From Bacteroides sp. AN502(2024) (lineage in GTDB: Bacteria > Bacteroidota > Bacteroidia > Bacteroidales > Bacteroidaceae), in assembly GCF_041227145.1 (NCBI RefSeq), contig NZ_JBGFSP010000003.1, forward strand, positions 2,170,001 to 2,234,000: 64,000 nucleotides of DNA. Direction: 5' to 3'. A program made the translations under genes and the position numbers. Under the pieces are notes generated by a model. The model did not search any database and was not told where the DNA came from. It saw nothing but the letters and a program-made list of their open reading frames with translations. Positions 9,356-17,330 of the stretch are shown here, piece by piece (within the stretch, counting starts at the first letter, position 1; the number at the start of each line of letters is the position of its first letter).

Positions 9356-9363
9356 CAAAGATA
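9356..9363 (-). promoter_or_regulatory. -7 box of the TPR lipoprotein gene
   Basis: The minus strand reads TATCTTTG, an exact TAnnTTTG match about 80 bp upstream of the start at 9275. The expected transcript start is near 9350. The -33 region is AT-rich without a clear TTTG. Confidence 0.55.
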
Positions 9364-9411
9364 TTAATTCTTAAAATAAATATATAGATAAAGGGGCGAT
9401 TTTATTATAAT

Positions 9412-10371
9412 TTAATGAAATAGTTTCTCTTTTTCTTTCCGGTACTTGATATTTCGTGGGTGATGCTCAATAATCTCACTGCGAAGCATGTTGCGATCGA
9501 TGTGTGTATAGATTTCTGTTGTTGCAATAGATTCATGTCCGAGCATGCATTGAATGGCTCGTAGATTGGCTCCACCTTCCAATAGATGAGTGGCAAAGGA
9601 ATGCCGGAAAGTGTGCGGACTGATGTTTTTGGTAATACCCGCTTTCTCCGCTAATTCTTTTATCATGTGAAAGATCATAATTCGGGAAAGACCTTTACCT
9701 CTTCGTTGACTGACGAAAACGAAATCTTCATACCCTTTTTTCACTTCAATTTGATTGCGGTCTGGTATGTAAAGTCTTATCTCTTTGATGGCCCGCGGAG
9801 AAATGGGGACGAGTCGCTGCTTGCTTCCCTTTCCTTCTACTTTGATAAAACCTTCATCAAAATAAAGATCGGACAGCTTGAGGGTGACAAGCTCCGATAC
9901 GCGAAGCCCGCAACTGTATAATGTCTCTAAAATAGCTCTGTTTCGCTGTCCCTCGGCTTTGCTGAGGTCGACGGCAGAGATAATCCGGTCAATTTCCTCC
10001 ACAGTCAGTACTTCGGGAAGCTTAAAGCCAATCTTTGGTCCTTCTAATAGCTCACTGGGGTCTGCTTCCAAGTAGTCTTCAATGATAAGAAAACGGAAGA
10101 ATGATTTGATTCCTGATAAGATGCGGGCTTGTGAACGGGGATGAATACCGATGTCATGTAATCCGGCCGCAAAACGTTGAAGATCGGACAGGCATACGTC
10201 TAATACGTTAATCCCTTCCAATGTCAGAAAGCTCATCAGTTTGTCCAGATCCGTAAGGTAGGCATCCAGCGTATTAAGAGATAAAGACTTTTCCAGTTTG
10301 AGATATTGCTGATACTTTCTGATTATCAGCTCTTGTTGCTCCTTCTTATGCTTTTTTTCGTTGATTTCCAT
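9412..10371 (-). CDS. xerD: tyrosine recombinase XerD
   Basis: This 319-residue site-specific recombinase resolves chromosome dimers at dif with XerC and FtsK. It has an N-terminal SAM-like core-binding domain (KYQQYLKLEKSLSLNTLDAYLTDL region) and a C-terminal catalytic domain. Catalytic residues are seen as R in SCGLRVSEL, K in VEGKGSKQR, H-x-x-R in PHTFRHSFATHL, H in LGHESIATTEIY, and the nucleophilic Tyr in EIYTH. Length and context (single copy, next to aroQ, no mobile-element genes) point to the housekeeping recombinase rather than an element integrase. It is divergent from aroQ. Confidence 0.93.
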   Translation of the reverse strand: MEINEKKHKKEQQELIIRKYQQYLKLEKSLSLNTLDAYLTDLDKLMSFLTLEGINVLDVCLSDLQRFAAGLHDIGIHPRSQARILSGIKSFFRFLIIEDYLEADPSELLEGPKIGFKLPEVLTVEEIDRIISAVDLSKAEGQRNRAILETLYSCGLRVSELVTLKLSDLYFDEGFIKVEGKGSKQRLVPISPRAIKEIRLYIPDRNQIEVKKGYEDFVFVSQRRGKGLSRIMIFHMIKELAEKAGITKNISPHTFRHSFATHLLEGGANLRAIQCMLGHESIATTEIYTHIDRNMLRSEIIEHHPRNIKYRKEKEKLFH

Positions 10372-10389
10372 TTCTTTTTTCTACCTTTG
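10361..10389 (+). promoter_or_regulatory. promoter of the aroQ operon
   Basis: TTG at 10361-10363, an 18-bp gap and TACCTTTG at 10382-10389 match the Bacteroides -33/-7 pattern. The predicted start is near 10395, leaving a leader of about 40 nt before the ATG at 10435. Confidence 0.6.
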
Positions 10390-10405
10390 CACATCCTTTC
10401 AGATA

Positions 10406-10413
10406 CAAAGGTA
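10406..10413 (-). promoter_or_regulatory. -7 box of xerD
   Basis: The minus strand reads TACCTTTG, an exact TAnnTTTG match 35 bp upstream of the xerD start. It faces the aroQ promoter, so the two predicted transcript starts (about 10395 plus, about 10400 minus) overlap by a few bases. Confidence 0.5.
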
Positions 10414-10434
10414 TAAAAAAAACAGGATTGCGCG

Positions 10435-10854
10435 ATGAAGATACAAATTATTAATGGCCCGAATATTAATCTGTTGGGTAAGCGTGAACCTTCCATTTAC
10501 GGAAGCGTTACATTTGAAGATTACTTGGCTGATCTTCGTAAAAGATACGTTGACGTGGAGATCGGCTATTTTCAATCGAACATTGAGGGGGAGATGATAG
10601 ATTGCATACAGCAGGTGGGATTTGATGCGGATGGTATCATCTTGAATGCGGGTGCGTATACACATACTTCCATAGCTTTGCAGGATGCCATTCGTTCTGT
10701 GACATCTCCGGTGATTGAGGTACATATTTCCAATGTGCATAGTCGCGAGTCTTTCCGGCATGTGTCGATGATTGCTTGTGCTTGTAAGGGAGTGATTTGT
10801 GGCTTTGGACTAAATTCGTACCGCTTGGCTTTGGAAGCTTTATTGGATAGGTAA
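10435..10854 (+). CDS. aroQ: type II 3-dehydroquinate dehydratase
   Basis: This converts 3-dehydroquinate to 3-dehydroshikimate, the third step of the shikimate pathway. The 139 residues are the normal size for the dodecameric type II enzyme. The signatures are present in order: GPNINLLGKREPSIYG (active-site Arg and Tyr on the lid), NAGAYTHTSIALQDAI (substrate-binding Asn) and EVHISNVHSRESFR (catalytic His). It is the first gene of a plus-strand run with pyk, a methyltransferase, rbfA and a LolE-like gene. Confidence 0.97.
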   Translation: MKIQIINGPNINLLGKREPSIYGSVTFEDYLADLRKRYVDVEIGYFQSNIEGEMIDCIQQVGFDADGIILNAGAYTHTSIALQDAIRSVTSPVIEVHISNVHSRESFRHVSMIACACKGVICGFGLNSYRLALEALLDR

Positions 10855-10905
10855 TGAATTGGATAGGTAATAAATAAGGTAATAATATAAATAGGTAAAA
10901 AGATT

Positions 10906-12363
10906 ATGTTGTTGAAACAGACTAAGATTGTGGCTTCCATCTCGGATAGACGTTGTGATGTGGATTTTATCAAACAGTTGTTTGAAGCTGGGATGAATGT
11001 TGTGCGTATGAATACAGCGCACGCTAGTCGTGAAGGTTTTGAAGCTTTGATTGCAAATGTACGTGCTGTGTCTAACCGTATTGCGATTTTGATGGATACA
11101 AAAGGTCCGGAGGTTCGCACAACGGCTAATGCGGAGCCGATTCTCTATAAAATAGGAGAGAAAGTAAAGATTGTAGGTAATCCGGATTTGGAAACAACTC
11201 GTGAATGTATTGCTGTTTCATATTCGAACTTTGTGTCTGACTTGAATATCGGTGGTACGATTTTGATTGATGATGGCGAACTGGAACTGGAAGTTATTGA
11301 TAAGACTGCTGATTATCTGCTTTGTGAAGTGAAGAACGAAGCTGCTTTGGGCAGTCGCAAAAGCGTGAATGTGCCGGGGGTTCGGATCAATCTTCCTTCG
11401 TTAACGGAGAAAGACCGTAATAATATCCTCTATGCTATCGAGAAGGATATCGACTTTATTGCTCATTCTTTTGTGCGTAATCGCCGGGATGTACTTGATA
11501 TCCGTGAAATTCTGGATGCTCACAACAGTGATATCAAGATTATTGCTAAGATAGAGAACCAGGAAGGGGTGGATAATATTGATGAAATTCTGGAAGTGGC
11601 AGATGGCGTAATGGTTGCCCGTGGTGACTTGGGGATCGAAGTGCCTCAGGAACGTATCCCGGGAATCCAGCGTGTATTGATCCGGAAATGTATCCTTGCC
11701 AAGAAACCGGTAATCGTTGCTACTCAGATGCTCCATACAATGATAAATAATCCTCGTCCGACTCGTGCGGAAGTGACTGATATTGCCAATGCAATCTATT
11801 ATCGTACGGATGCTTTGATGTTGAGCGGTGAGACTGCTTATGGAAAATATCCGGTGGATGCGGTAAAAACGATGACTAAAATCGCAGCCCAGGCTGAAAA
11901 GGATAAACTGCAAGAGAATGACATTCGTATCCCATTGGATGAGAATAGTAATGATGTAACAGCGTTCCTTGCCAAACAGGCTGTGAAAGCTACCTCTAAA
12001 TTGAAGATACGTGCTATCATAACTGACAGTTATAGTGGGCGTACTGCCCGTAATTTGGCTGCTTTCCGTGGAAAATATCCGGTGTTGGCTATCTGCTATA
12101 AGGAAAAGACAATGCGTCATTTGGCTCTTTCTTACGGAGTGGAGGCTATCTATATGCCGGAATTGGCAAACGGACAGGAATATTATTTTGCAGCATTGCG
12201 CCGATTGTTGAAAGAGGGTCGCCTGCAGCCAACTGACATGGTAGGGTATTTGAGTAGTGGTAAAGCGGGTACAAAGACTTCATTCCTCGAAATCAATGTA
12301 GTAGAGGATGCGTTAAAGCATGCGGAGGATACTGTACTACCGAACAACAACCGCTATCTGTAA
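10906..12363 (+). CDS. pyk: pyruvate kinase
   Basis: This converts phosphoenolpyruvate and ADP to pyruvate and ATP, the last step of glycolysis. The 485 residues cover the barrel, B and C domains. Visible signatures are VVRMNTAHAS, LMDTKGPEVR (start of the B domain), KIENQEGVDNIDEI with the catalytic Lys, VARGDLGIEVP with metal ligands, and ATQMLHTM. The C domain (about 345-480) holds ATSKLKIRAIITDSYSGRTA. It lies 51 bp after aroQ and 18 bp before the methyltransferase gene, in an apparent operon. The first ATG at 10906 gives the conserved LKQTKIVASI start. Confidence 0.97.
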   Translation: MLLKQTKIVASISDRRCDVDFIKQLFEAGMNVVRMNTAHASREGFEALIANVRAVSNRIAILMDTKGPEVRTTANAEPILYKIGEKVKIVGNPDLETTRECIAVSYSNFVSDLNIGGTILIDDGELELEVIDKTADYLLCEVKNEAALGSRKSVNVPGVRINLPSLTEKDRNNILYAIEKDIDFIAHSFVRNRRDVLDIREILDAHNSDIKIIAKIENQEGVDNIDEILEVADGVMVARGDLGIEVPQERIPGIQRVLIRKCILAKKPVIVATQMLHTMINNPRPTRAEVTDIANAIYYRTDALMLSGETAYGKYPVDAVKTMTKIAAQAEKDKLQENDIRIPLDENSNDVTAFLAKQAVKATSKLKIRAIITDSYSGRTARNLAAFRGKYPVLAICYKEKTMRHLALSYGVEAIYMPELANGQEYYFAALRRLLKEGRLQPTDMVGYLSSGKAGTKTSFLEINVVEDALKHAEDTVLPNNNRYL

Positions 12364-12381
12364 TTGTAGGAGATAAGTTTT

Positions 12382-13020
12382 ATGCAGGAAACCGAATCGA
12401 TAGACGAATATATTTTGCAGCATATTGATCCCGAGAGCGATTATTTGAAATCGCTCTATCGGGATACACATGTAAAGCTTCTTCGGCCTCGGATGGCTTC
12501 CGGACATTTGCAGGGACGAATGTTGAAAATGTTTGTAGAGATGATTCGGCCCCGTCAGATATTGGAGATCGGAACGTATAGCGGATATTCCGCTCTTTGT
12601 CTGGCGGAAGGATTGTCGGAGGGTGGAATGTTGCATACGTTCGAAATAAATGATGAGCAAGAAGACTTTACCCGTCCGTGGTTGGAGAAATCGTTGTATG
12701 CAGATAAGATTCGTTTCTATATTGGTGATGCCTTAGAGCTTGTTCCCAATTTAGGTGTTATCTTTGATATGGCTTTTATCGATGGTGATAAGCGTAAGTA
12801 TATCGAATATTATGAAATGACGCTGGCACATCTTTCCGAAGGTGGGTATATCATTGCCGATAACACGCTTTGGGATGGTCATGTGTTGGAACAGCCTCGT
12901 AGCAGTGATGCCCAGACAATTGGAATAAAGGCTTTCAATGATCTTGTTGCCGAAGATAAACGAGTGGAGAAAGTGATATTACCCTTGCGTGATGGGTTAA
13001 CAATTATAAGAAAAAAATAA
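12382..13020 (+). CDS. class I SAM-dependent O-methyltransferase
   Basis: This 212-residue cytoplasmic protein is of the catechol/caffeoyl-CoA O-methyltransferase type. The SAM-binding motif I is ILEIGTYSGYSALCLAEGL; acidic residues in HTFEINDEQ bind the ribose; DMAFIDGDKRKYIEYYE and IIADNTLWDG supply the expected metal-binding Asp/Asn residues. The natural substrate is unknown; tRNA-modifying members (TrmR-like) share this fold and are a possible alternative. It is followed by rbfA after 12 bp. Confidence 0.88.
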   Translation: MQETESIDEYILQHIDPESDYLKSLYRDTHVKLLRPRMASGHLQGRMLKMFVEMIRPRQILEIGTYSGYSALCLAEGLSEGGMLHTFEINDEQEDFTRPWLEKSLYADKIRFYIGDALELVPNLGVIFDMAFIDGDKRKYIEYYEMTLAHLSEGGYIIADNTLWDGHVLEQPRSSDAQTIGIKAFNDLVAEDKRVEKVILPLRDGLTIIRKK

Positions 13021-13032
13021 AGGAGTAGATTT

Positions 13033-13365
13033 ATGGAAACAACAAGACAGAATAAGATCTCTCGCCTGTTGCAAAAGGAACTAAGCGAGATATTCCTGCT
13101 TCAGACAAAAGCAATGCCGGGTGTGTTGGTATCCGTTAGCGCGGTGCGTATCAGCCCTGATATGAGTATTGCCCGTGTTTACCTCAGTGTTTTTCCGTCG
13201 GAGAAAGCGGAAGAAATAGTGAAGAATATCAATGGCAATATGAAATCCATCCGTTATGAATTGGGCACTCGTGTACGTCATCAACTACGTATTATCCCCG
13301 AACTGAAATTTTTCGTGGATGATTCATTGGATTATATCGAGAAGATTGATTCATTGCTGAAGTAA
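13033..13365 (+). CDS. rbfA: ribosome-binding factor A
   Basis: This small 110-residue KH-like protein matures the 30S subunit by acting on the 5' end of 16S rRNA. Family features are the N-terminal helix (RQNKISRLLQKELSEIF), the central strand-helix part with SPDMSIARVYLSVF, and the C-terminal PELKFFVDDSLDYIEKIDSLL. The gene order rbfA followed by a LolE-type permease is common in Bacteroidetes. The start is fixed by METTRQNKISRLLQ, and the gene lies 12 bp after the methyltransferase. Confidence 0.95.
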   Translation: METTRQNKISRLLQKELSEIFLLQTKAMPGVLVSVSAVRISPDMSIARVYLSVFPSEKAEEIVKNINGNMKSIRYELGTRVRHQLRIIPELKFFVDDSLDYIEKIDSLLK

Positions 13366-13382
13366 AATAACTCATAGCAGAG

Positions 13383-14609
13383 GTGAATTTTCCCTTCTAT
13401 ATAGCACGGCGTTATCTTTTTTCAAAAAAGAAGCATAATGCTATTAATATCATATCCGGCATTTCTGTGTGCGGAGTAGCTCTTGCTACACTTGCATTGG
13501 TTTGTACCCTTTCCGTTTTTAATGGGTTTCAGGATATGGTGGCCAGTTTCTTTACCGCATTTGATCCGCAACTGAAAATTACTGTCCGTGAGGGTAAAGT
13601 CTTTGACGGGCAGGACGAGCGGATTCGTGCTGTCTGTGCGCTTCCCGAAATCGATGTCTTTACGGAGACACTTGAAGAGAATGCGATGGTGCAGTATAAA
13701 GACCGCCAAGCTATGGTTGTGTTGAAGGGGGTAGAAGATAATTTTGAAGAATTGACAGCCATTGATAGTATTCTCTATGGTGCCGGTGAATTCCTTCTGC
13801 ACGACTCAATTGTGAACTATGGAGTGATGGGAGTAGAGTTAGTATCGACTTTGGGTACAGGTTTGCAATTTGTCGATCCTCTCCAAGTTTATCTCCCCAA
13901 ACGGGATATCAAAGTAAACATGGCAAATCCCGGTGCTTCCTTTAATCGTGATTATCTGTATTCTCCCGGTGTCGTATTTGTAGTAAACCAGCAGGAGTAT
14001 GATGGGAAGTATATTCTGACTTCTCTTGATTTCCTCCGTCAGCTTCTGGATTATACAACAGAAGTCTCTGCAATGGAATTGAAATTGAAGCCTAATGTCA
14101 ATATTTCATCTGTACAATCCAAAATAGAGAATATATTAGGCGATGATTTTGTAGTTCAAGACCGTTATCAGCAGCAGGCGGATGTTTTCCGTATCATGGA
14201 AATAGAGAAATTTATTTCCTATTTATTTCTGACCTTTATCTTAATGATTGCCTGTTTCAATGTGATCGGTTCTCTTTCTATGTTGATTTTGGATAAGAAA
14301 GAGGATGTTGTGACTTTACGTAATCTTGGAGCTGACGACAAACTTATTTCCCGTATCTTTTTATTTGAAGGTCGGCTTATTTCTCTCTTCGGTGCCGTTT
14401 CCGGAATTATTCTAGGTCTGATACTATGTTTTATCCAGCAGAGGTTTGGGATAATATCGCTTGGTGGAGATGGTGGGACTTTTGTAGTGGACGCCTATCC
14501 GGTTAGTGTTCATGTTTGGGATGTAGTGCTTGTCTTTGTAACAGTTTTGGCTGTTGGCTTCCTTTCCGTATGGTATCCGGTGCGCTATTTAAGTAAGCGG
14601 CTTTTGTAA
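13383..14609 (+). CDS. LolC/LolE-type FtsX-like ABC permease
   Basis: This 408-residue inner-membrane protein has the LolE architecture: a first TM segment (NAINIISGISVCGVALATLALVCTLSVFNGF), a large periplasmic domain (about 50-270) and three C-terminal TM helices (FISYLFLTFILMIACFNVIGSLSML; LISLFGAVSGIILGLILCF; WDVVLVFVTVLAVGFLSVW). It probably extracts lipoproteins toward the outer membrane with an ATPase encoded elsewhere. The chosen start is GTG at 13383, preceded by GCAGAGG and giving the conserved FPFYIARRYLFSKKKHN; no ATG lies nearby in frame. It is the last gene of the aroQ-pyk run. Confidence 0.88.
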   Translation: MNFPFYIARRYLFSKKKHNAINIISGISVCGVALATLALVCTLSVFNGFQDMVASFFTAFDPQLKITVREGKVFDGQDERIRAVCALPEIDVFTETLEENAMVQYKDRQAMVVLKGVEDNFEELTAIDSILYGAGEFLLHDSIVNYGVMGVELVSTLGTGLQFVDPLQVYLPKRDIKVNMANPGASFNRDYLYSPGVVFVVNQQEYDGKYILTSLDFLRQLLDYTTEVSAMELKLKPNVNISSVQSKIENILGDDFVVQDRYQQQADVFRIMEIEKFISYLFLTFILMIACFNVIGSLSMLILDKKEDVVTLRNLGADDKLISRIFLFEGRLISLFGAVSGIILGLILCFIQQRFGIISLGGDGGTFVVDAYPVSVHVWDVVLVFVTVLAVGFLSVWYPVRYLSKRLL

Positions 14610-14701
14610 TCGGGTATTGTTGTATCTGTTATATAAACTTTTCTATGATTGATGGCGTTTTATTCGGCCTTTATTTTTCATTTCCTGATTTTATATTGAA
14701 C

Positions 14702-15310
14702 TTACGTTATTTTAGCTTTGTCAGTAATGCGATATCCGATGACAATGTTTCGGATTCTCATATTTTCGAAATAATATTTCTCTCCTACCTCAAATATGCG
14801 TTTCCCAATCAAATCATACCGCTCTACCCGGTGGATAAGGGAAGCATTGTTTAAATATTCTGTATAGCTTTGTATTTGGTTAACTGATATGTTGGTATGT
14901 TGTGATTTTAAATAATCACTGATATTCTTTGCCGAAAAGAGGAACAAAGTATTGCGTAGCTTGTATCTACTGACAACATTACGAAATACAATCGTGGAAT
15001 ATACACTCTTCAAATATTCATTAACCGTTTCATCTTCGAGAGAGGTTTAGTAAATATAGGAGTCCGCCGTAACGGCTATATAGCTCATAGCTCGTTTCAC
15101 TTTCTATTAGTCCGTGGAATTCAAGAAATTCAGAATAGGAGAGACTATATATTTTGAATTCGATATATCTGAGGCCGTCTAACAAGTTTAATCTGCCTCT
15201 ATTGTTGGAAAAGAATAATTTCATAGAAAACATACTAAAATTAGAAATAATCAGTAAAACGAATATTTTCGTGGCATAAATATTTCTGTGTTTCCTTATT
15301 TTCAATACAT
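14702..15310 (-). pseudogene. decayed C-terminal part of a DUF4143-type AAA ATPase
   Basis: Two adjacent minus-strand frames together match the middle and C-terminal part of the AAA ATPase/DUF4143 family common in Bacteroides. The first (15323-15030) has LRYIEFKIYSLSYSEFLEF and YGGLLYLLNL; the second (entered near 15040) has SLEDETVNEYLKSVYSTIV, SAKNISDYLKSQ and GKRIFEVGEKYYFENM. They are joined by a one-base frameshift near 15040. About 14-17 residues are missing between KLRNTLFLF and SAKNISD, and the last quarter of the protein is absent. No Walker A motif lies here; the N-terminal part of the same family is found at 42060-42297, across the PUL. Family alignment is from memory of consensus patterns. 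Confidence 0.82.
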
Positions 15311-15323
15311 TTGTGGCATGCAT

Positions 15324-15570
15324 GAATTTATTTTATCATACCTTGTGTAATTGAAAAAATATCGCGATAACTTAATGGATAGAATCTTGATGAAATAAGT
15401 TTTTTAGGGAATGGCCAGGTAACTCCACATTATTTTTTAATATTTGTTGAAAGATAAGTCATTTGAAAGTGTTCATTAATCGATTGAAAATGTTAATGTA
15501 ATATAATGTACCTATATAATACATGAAGTTTAGGTGTCAATATATAAAGTAGTAATCTAATATATCTTAA
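15324..15570. other. AT-rich spacer before the sigma factor; left junction of the PUL
   Basis: No gene or clear TAnnTTTG promoter is seen. This is where the ATPase remnant stops and the PUL begins. I could not identify a terminal repeat shared with the right junction near 42060. Confidence 0.5.
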
Positions 15571-16113
15571 ATGGAAGACCTGGAAAGAGAACTTTTGTTG
15601 ATTTCCAAAGGGGATGAACTGGCTTTTAACAGTTTCATGAACCGATATTCGAAGAGGTTATACTATCACGCTTTTGGTATTCTTGGTAATAAAGAGATGG
15701 CAGAAGAAGTGGTCGGTGATGTTTTCTTTGAAGTGTGGAAACTACGTAGTACGCTTTTGGAAATTGCCAGCATGCTGAGTTGGTTGAATACAATTGTTTA
15801 TCGTAAATCAATTTCTTATTTGCGCAAAGAGGCAAAGAGTAATCAGGAAATTTCTTTTGAGGAACTTCAAAATTTCTCTTTCCCTGATATGCAGACTCCG
15901 ATGGATGATATGCTTTCGCGCGAGGAAATACAGGGATTGAATAAAGCGATCGATAGTTTGCCACCCAAATGCAAGCATGTATTCTTCCTGGCAAAACTCG
16001 AACAAATGCCTTATGCGGAAATTGCGGATATGTTGCAAATCTCACTTCCTACAGTGAACTACCATATAGGATATGCTATGAATGCCTTACGGAAGAAACT
16101 TGTGGACGGGTAA
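15571..16113 (+). CDS. ECF-type RNA polymerase sigma factor
   Basis: This 180-residue sigma-70 family regulator has region 2 in FNSFMNRYSKRLYYHAFGIL through AEEVVGDVFFEVWKLR, and region 4 helix-turn-helix in MPYAEIADMLQISLPTVNYHI. It is followed by a FecR-type anti-sigma gene and, further on, a SusC with an STN domain, the standard Bacteroidetes trans-envelope switch. It presumably drives the PUL from 17.3 to 41.9 kb. Bacteroides ECF/anti-sigma PULs most often target host glycans, but that is only a tendency. Confidence 0.95.
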   Translation: MEDLERELLLISKGDELAFNSFMNRYSKRLYYHAFGILGNKEMAEEVVGDVFFEVWKLRSTLLEIASMLSWLNTIVYRKSISYLRKEAKSNQEISFEELQNFSFPDMQTPMDDMLSREEIQGLNKAIDSLPPKCKHVFFLAKLEQMPYAEIADMLQISLPTVNYHIGYAMNALRKKLVDG

Positions 16114-16256
16114 TCCGAAAAAACAGCATTGGAAGAAAAAAAGTGGGAGTTTGACCTATAGATAAATCCGGCCCCTGCGTCTTTATATATAGAAAGAAGT
16201 TTTGGGTGAAAAGATTGTTAGCAGGAAAAATATTGAAAGGATTAAAAAAATTGAAG

Positions 16257-17183
16257 ATGGATAAAGATATTAATGATTATAAGTATGGTGATTTGCCGGA
16301 CGACATCAAATTGAAGTCGTTCATACAACATAGCACTCCAGCCGATATAGATATTTCCGGCATCAAGAAAAGAGTTTTTTTGAAAATGCACCAGCAGGAA
16401 CGCAAATCCAGGCAGCGACGCATTATGATGCATATTGGTTCGGTGGCTGCTACGCTACTTCTTTTAATAGGTATTAAATATATAGTCGGGGAGAATACAA
16501 CAGACGGTTTGCATCGTACGGAAGTTATGGAATTGATGGCTGATGCTTACGATGAAGAAGTAGAAGTGCCTGTTGGCGAAAAGATGACGTTGATTTTAGC
16601 TGATGGTACCAGAATTATCGCCAACTCACGTACCGTTGTCCGTTATCCCAAACGTTTTGATGGTGAGTTCCGTGAGGTGTACGTGAAAGGTGAAGCCTAC
16701 TTCGATGTGGCACATGATGCGGAACATCCCTTTTTAGTCAATTCTGATAACTTTAAAGTGAAGGTACTTGGAACCAAATTTAATGTGAACAATTATGATG
16801 TTTCAGATTCACAAGTTGTGTTGGTTCAGGGTTCGGTAGAGCTAAAAACGTCCAACAATGACAGAGTTCGTATGAAACCGAATGAACTGGTGAATTTGCA
16901 AGAGGGTGGTTTTGCTGAAAAACGATTAGTGAATACTGACGAATATACTTGCTGGATGCAAGGGATGATAAATCTTGTCGGTGAAAGTGTAAAGTCTGTA
17001 TCCCAACGGATCAGTCATTATTACGGGGTGACTATTTTGTTTGATGATAAGATATCGGCAAATAAATTGTATGGCAAACTGGTACTTGGCAATCAGGTAA
17101 AGGACGTCTTGAAAGTCATTGAAACCATGACACAAACCCGAATGAAAATTCATGGTGATACAATCTACTTGGTGAAGGAGTAA
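16257..17183 (+). CDS. FecR-type anti-sigma factor
   Basis: This inner-membrane regulator holds the preceding ECF sigma factor until signalled by the SusC plug/STN domain. From the ATG at 16257 it has 308 residues: a cytoplasmic N-terminus (to about 75), one TM segment (MHIGSVAATLLLLIGIKYIV), a periplasmic FecR domain (EVPVGEKMTLILADGTRI, VKGEAYFDVAHDAEHPF, VKVLGTKFNVNNY) and a C-terminal DUF4974-like domain (ESVKSVSQRISHYYGVTILF) that resembles a secretin/STN fold. A GTG at 16206 would add 17 basic residues; I prefer the ATG because that extension looks non-conserved. Confidence 0.93.
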   Translation: MDKDINDYKYGDLPDDIKLKSFIQHSTPADIDISGIKKRVFLKMHQQERKSRQRRIMMHIGSVAATLLLLIGIKYIVGENTTDGLHRTEVMELMADAYDEEVEVPVGEKMTLILADGTRIIANSRTVVRYPKRFDGEFREVYVKGEAYFDVAHDAEHPFLVNSDNFKVKVLGTKFNVNNYDVSDSQVVLVQGSVELKTSNNDRVRMKPNELVNLQEGGFAEKRLVNTDEYTCWMQGMINLVGESVKSVSQRISHYYGVTILFDDKISANKLYGKLVLGNQVKDVLKVIETMTQTRMKIHGDTIYLVKE

Positions 17184-17250
17184 TTACTTTTGTAACTGAT
17201 TATTCCCGAATAAAATAATTACATAGAAACTTCTTATTAACCAATTTGTA

Positions 17251-17270
17251 ATACCTTCATAGCAAGGTAT
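17251..17270 (+). promoter_or_regulatory. small hairpin in the leader before the first DUF4832 gene
   Basis: ATACCTT (17251-17257) and AAGGTAT (17264-17270) form a perfect 7-bp inverted repeat with a 6-nt loop, 60 bp before the start at 17331. It may be part of the sigma-dependent promoter region or an RNA leader structure. No canonical TAnnTTTG box is present, which would fit an ECF-dependent promoter. Confidence 0.35.
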
Positions 17271-17330
17271 AGGAGATTCACACCCTTTTTTCGAAAGGAA
17301 ATCTCTATTCCATTAATACCATTGAAAAAG

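Noticed and set aside
9412..10371. integrase of a mobile element
   Set aside because: The protein has the length and motifs of housekeeping XerD, and no element genes or attachment-site repeats lie nearby.
14645..14854. 69-codon plus-strand ORF
   Set aside because: It lies antisense to the recognisable ATPase remnant, has no signature, and is best explained as a shadow frame.
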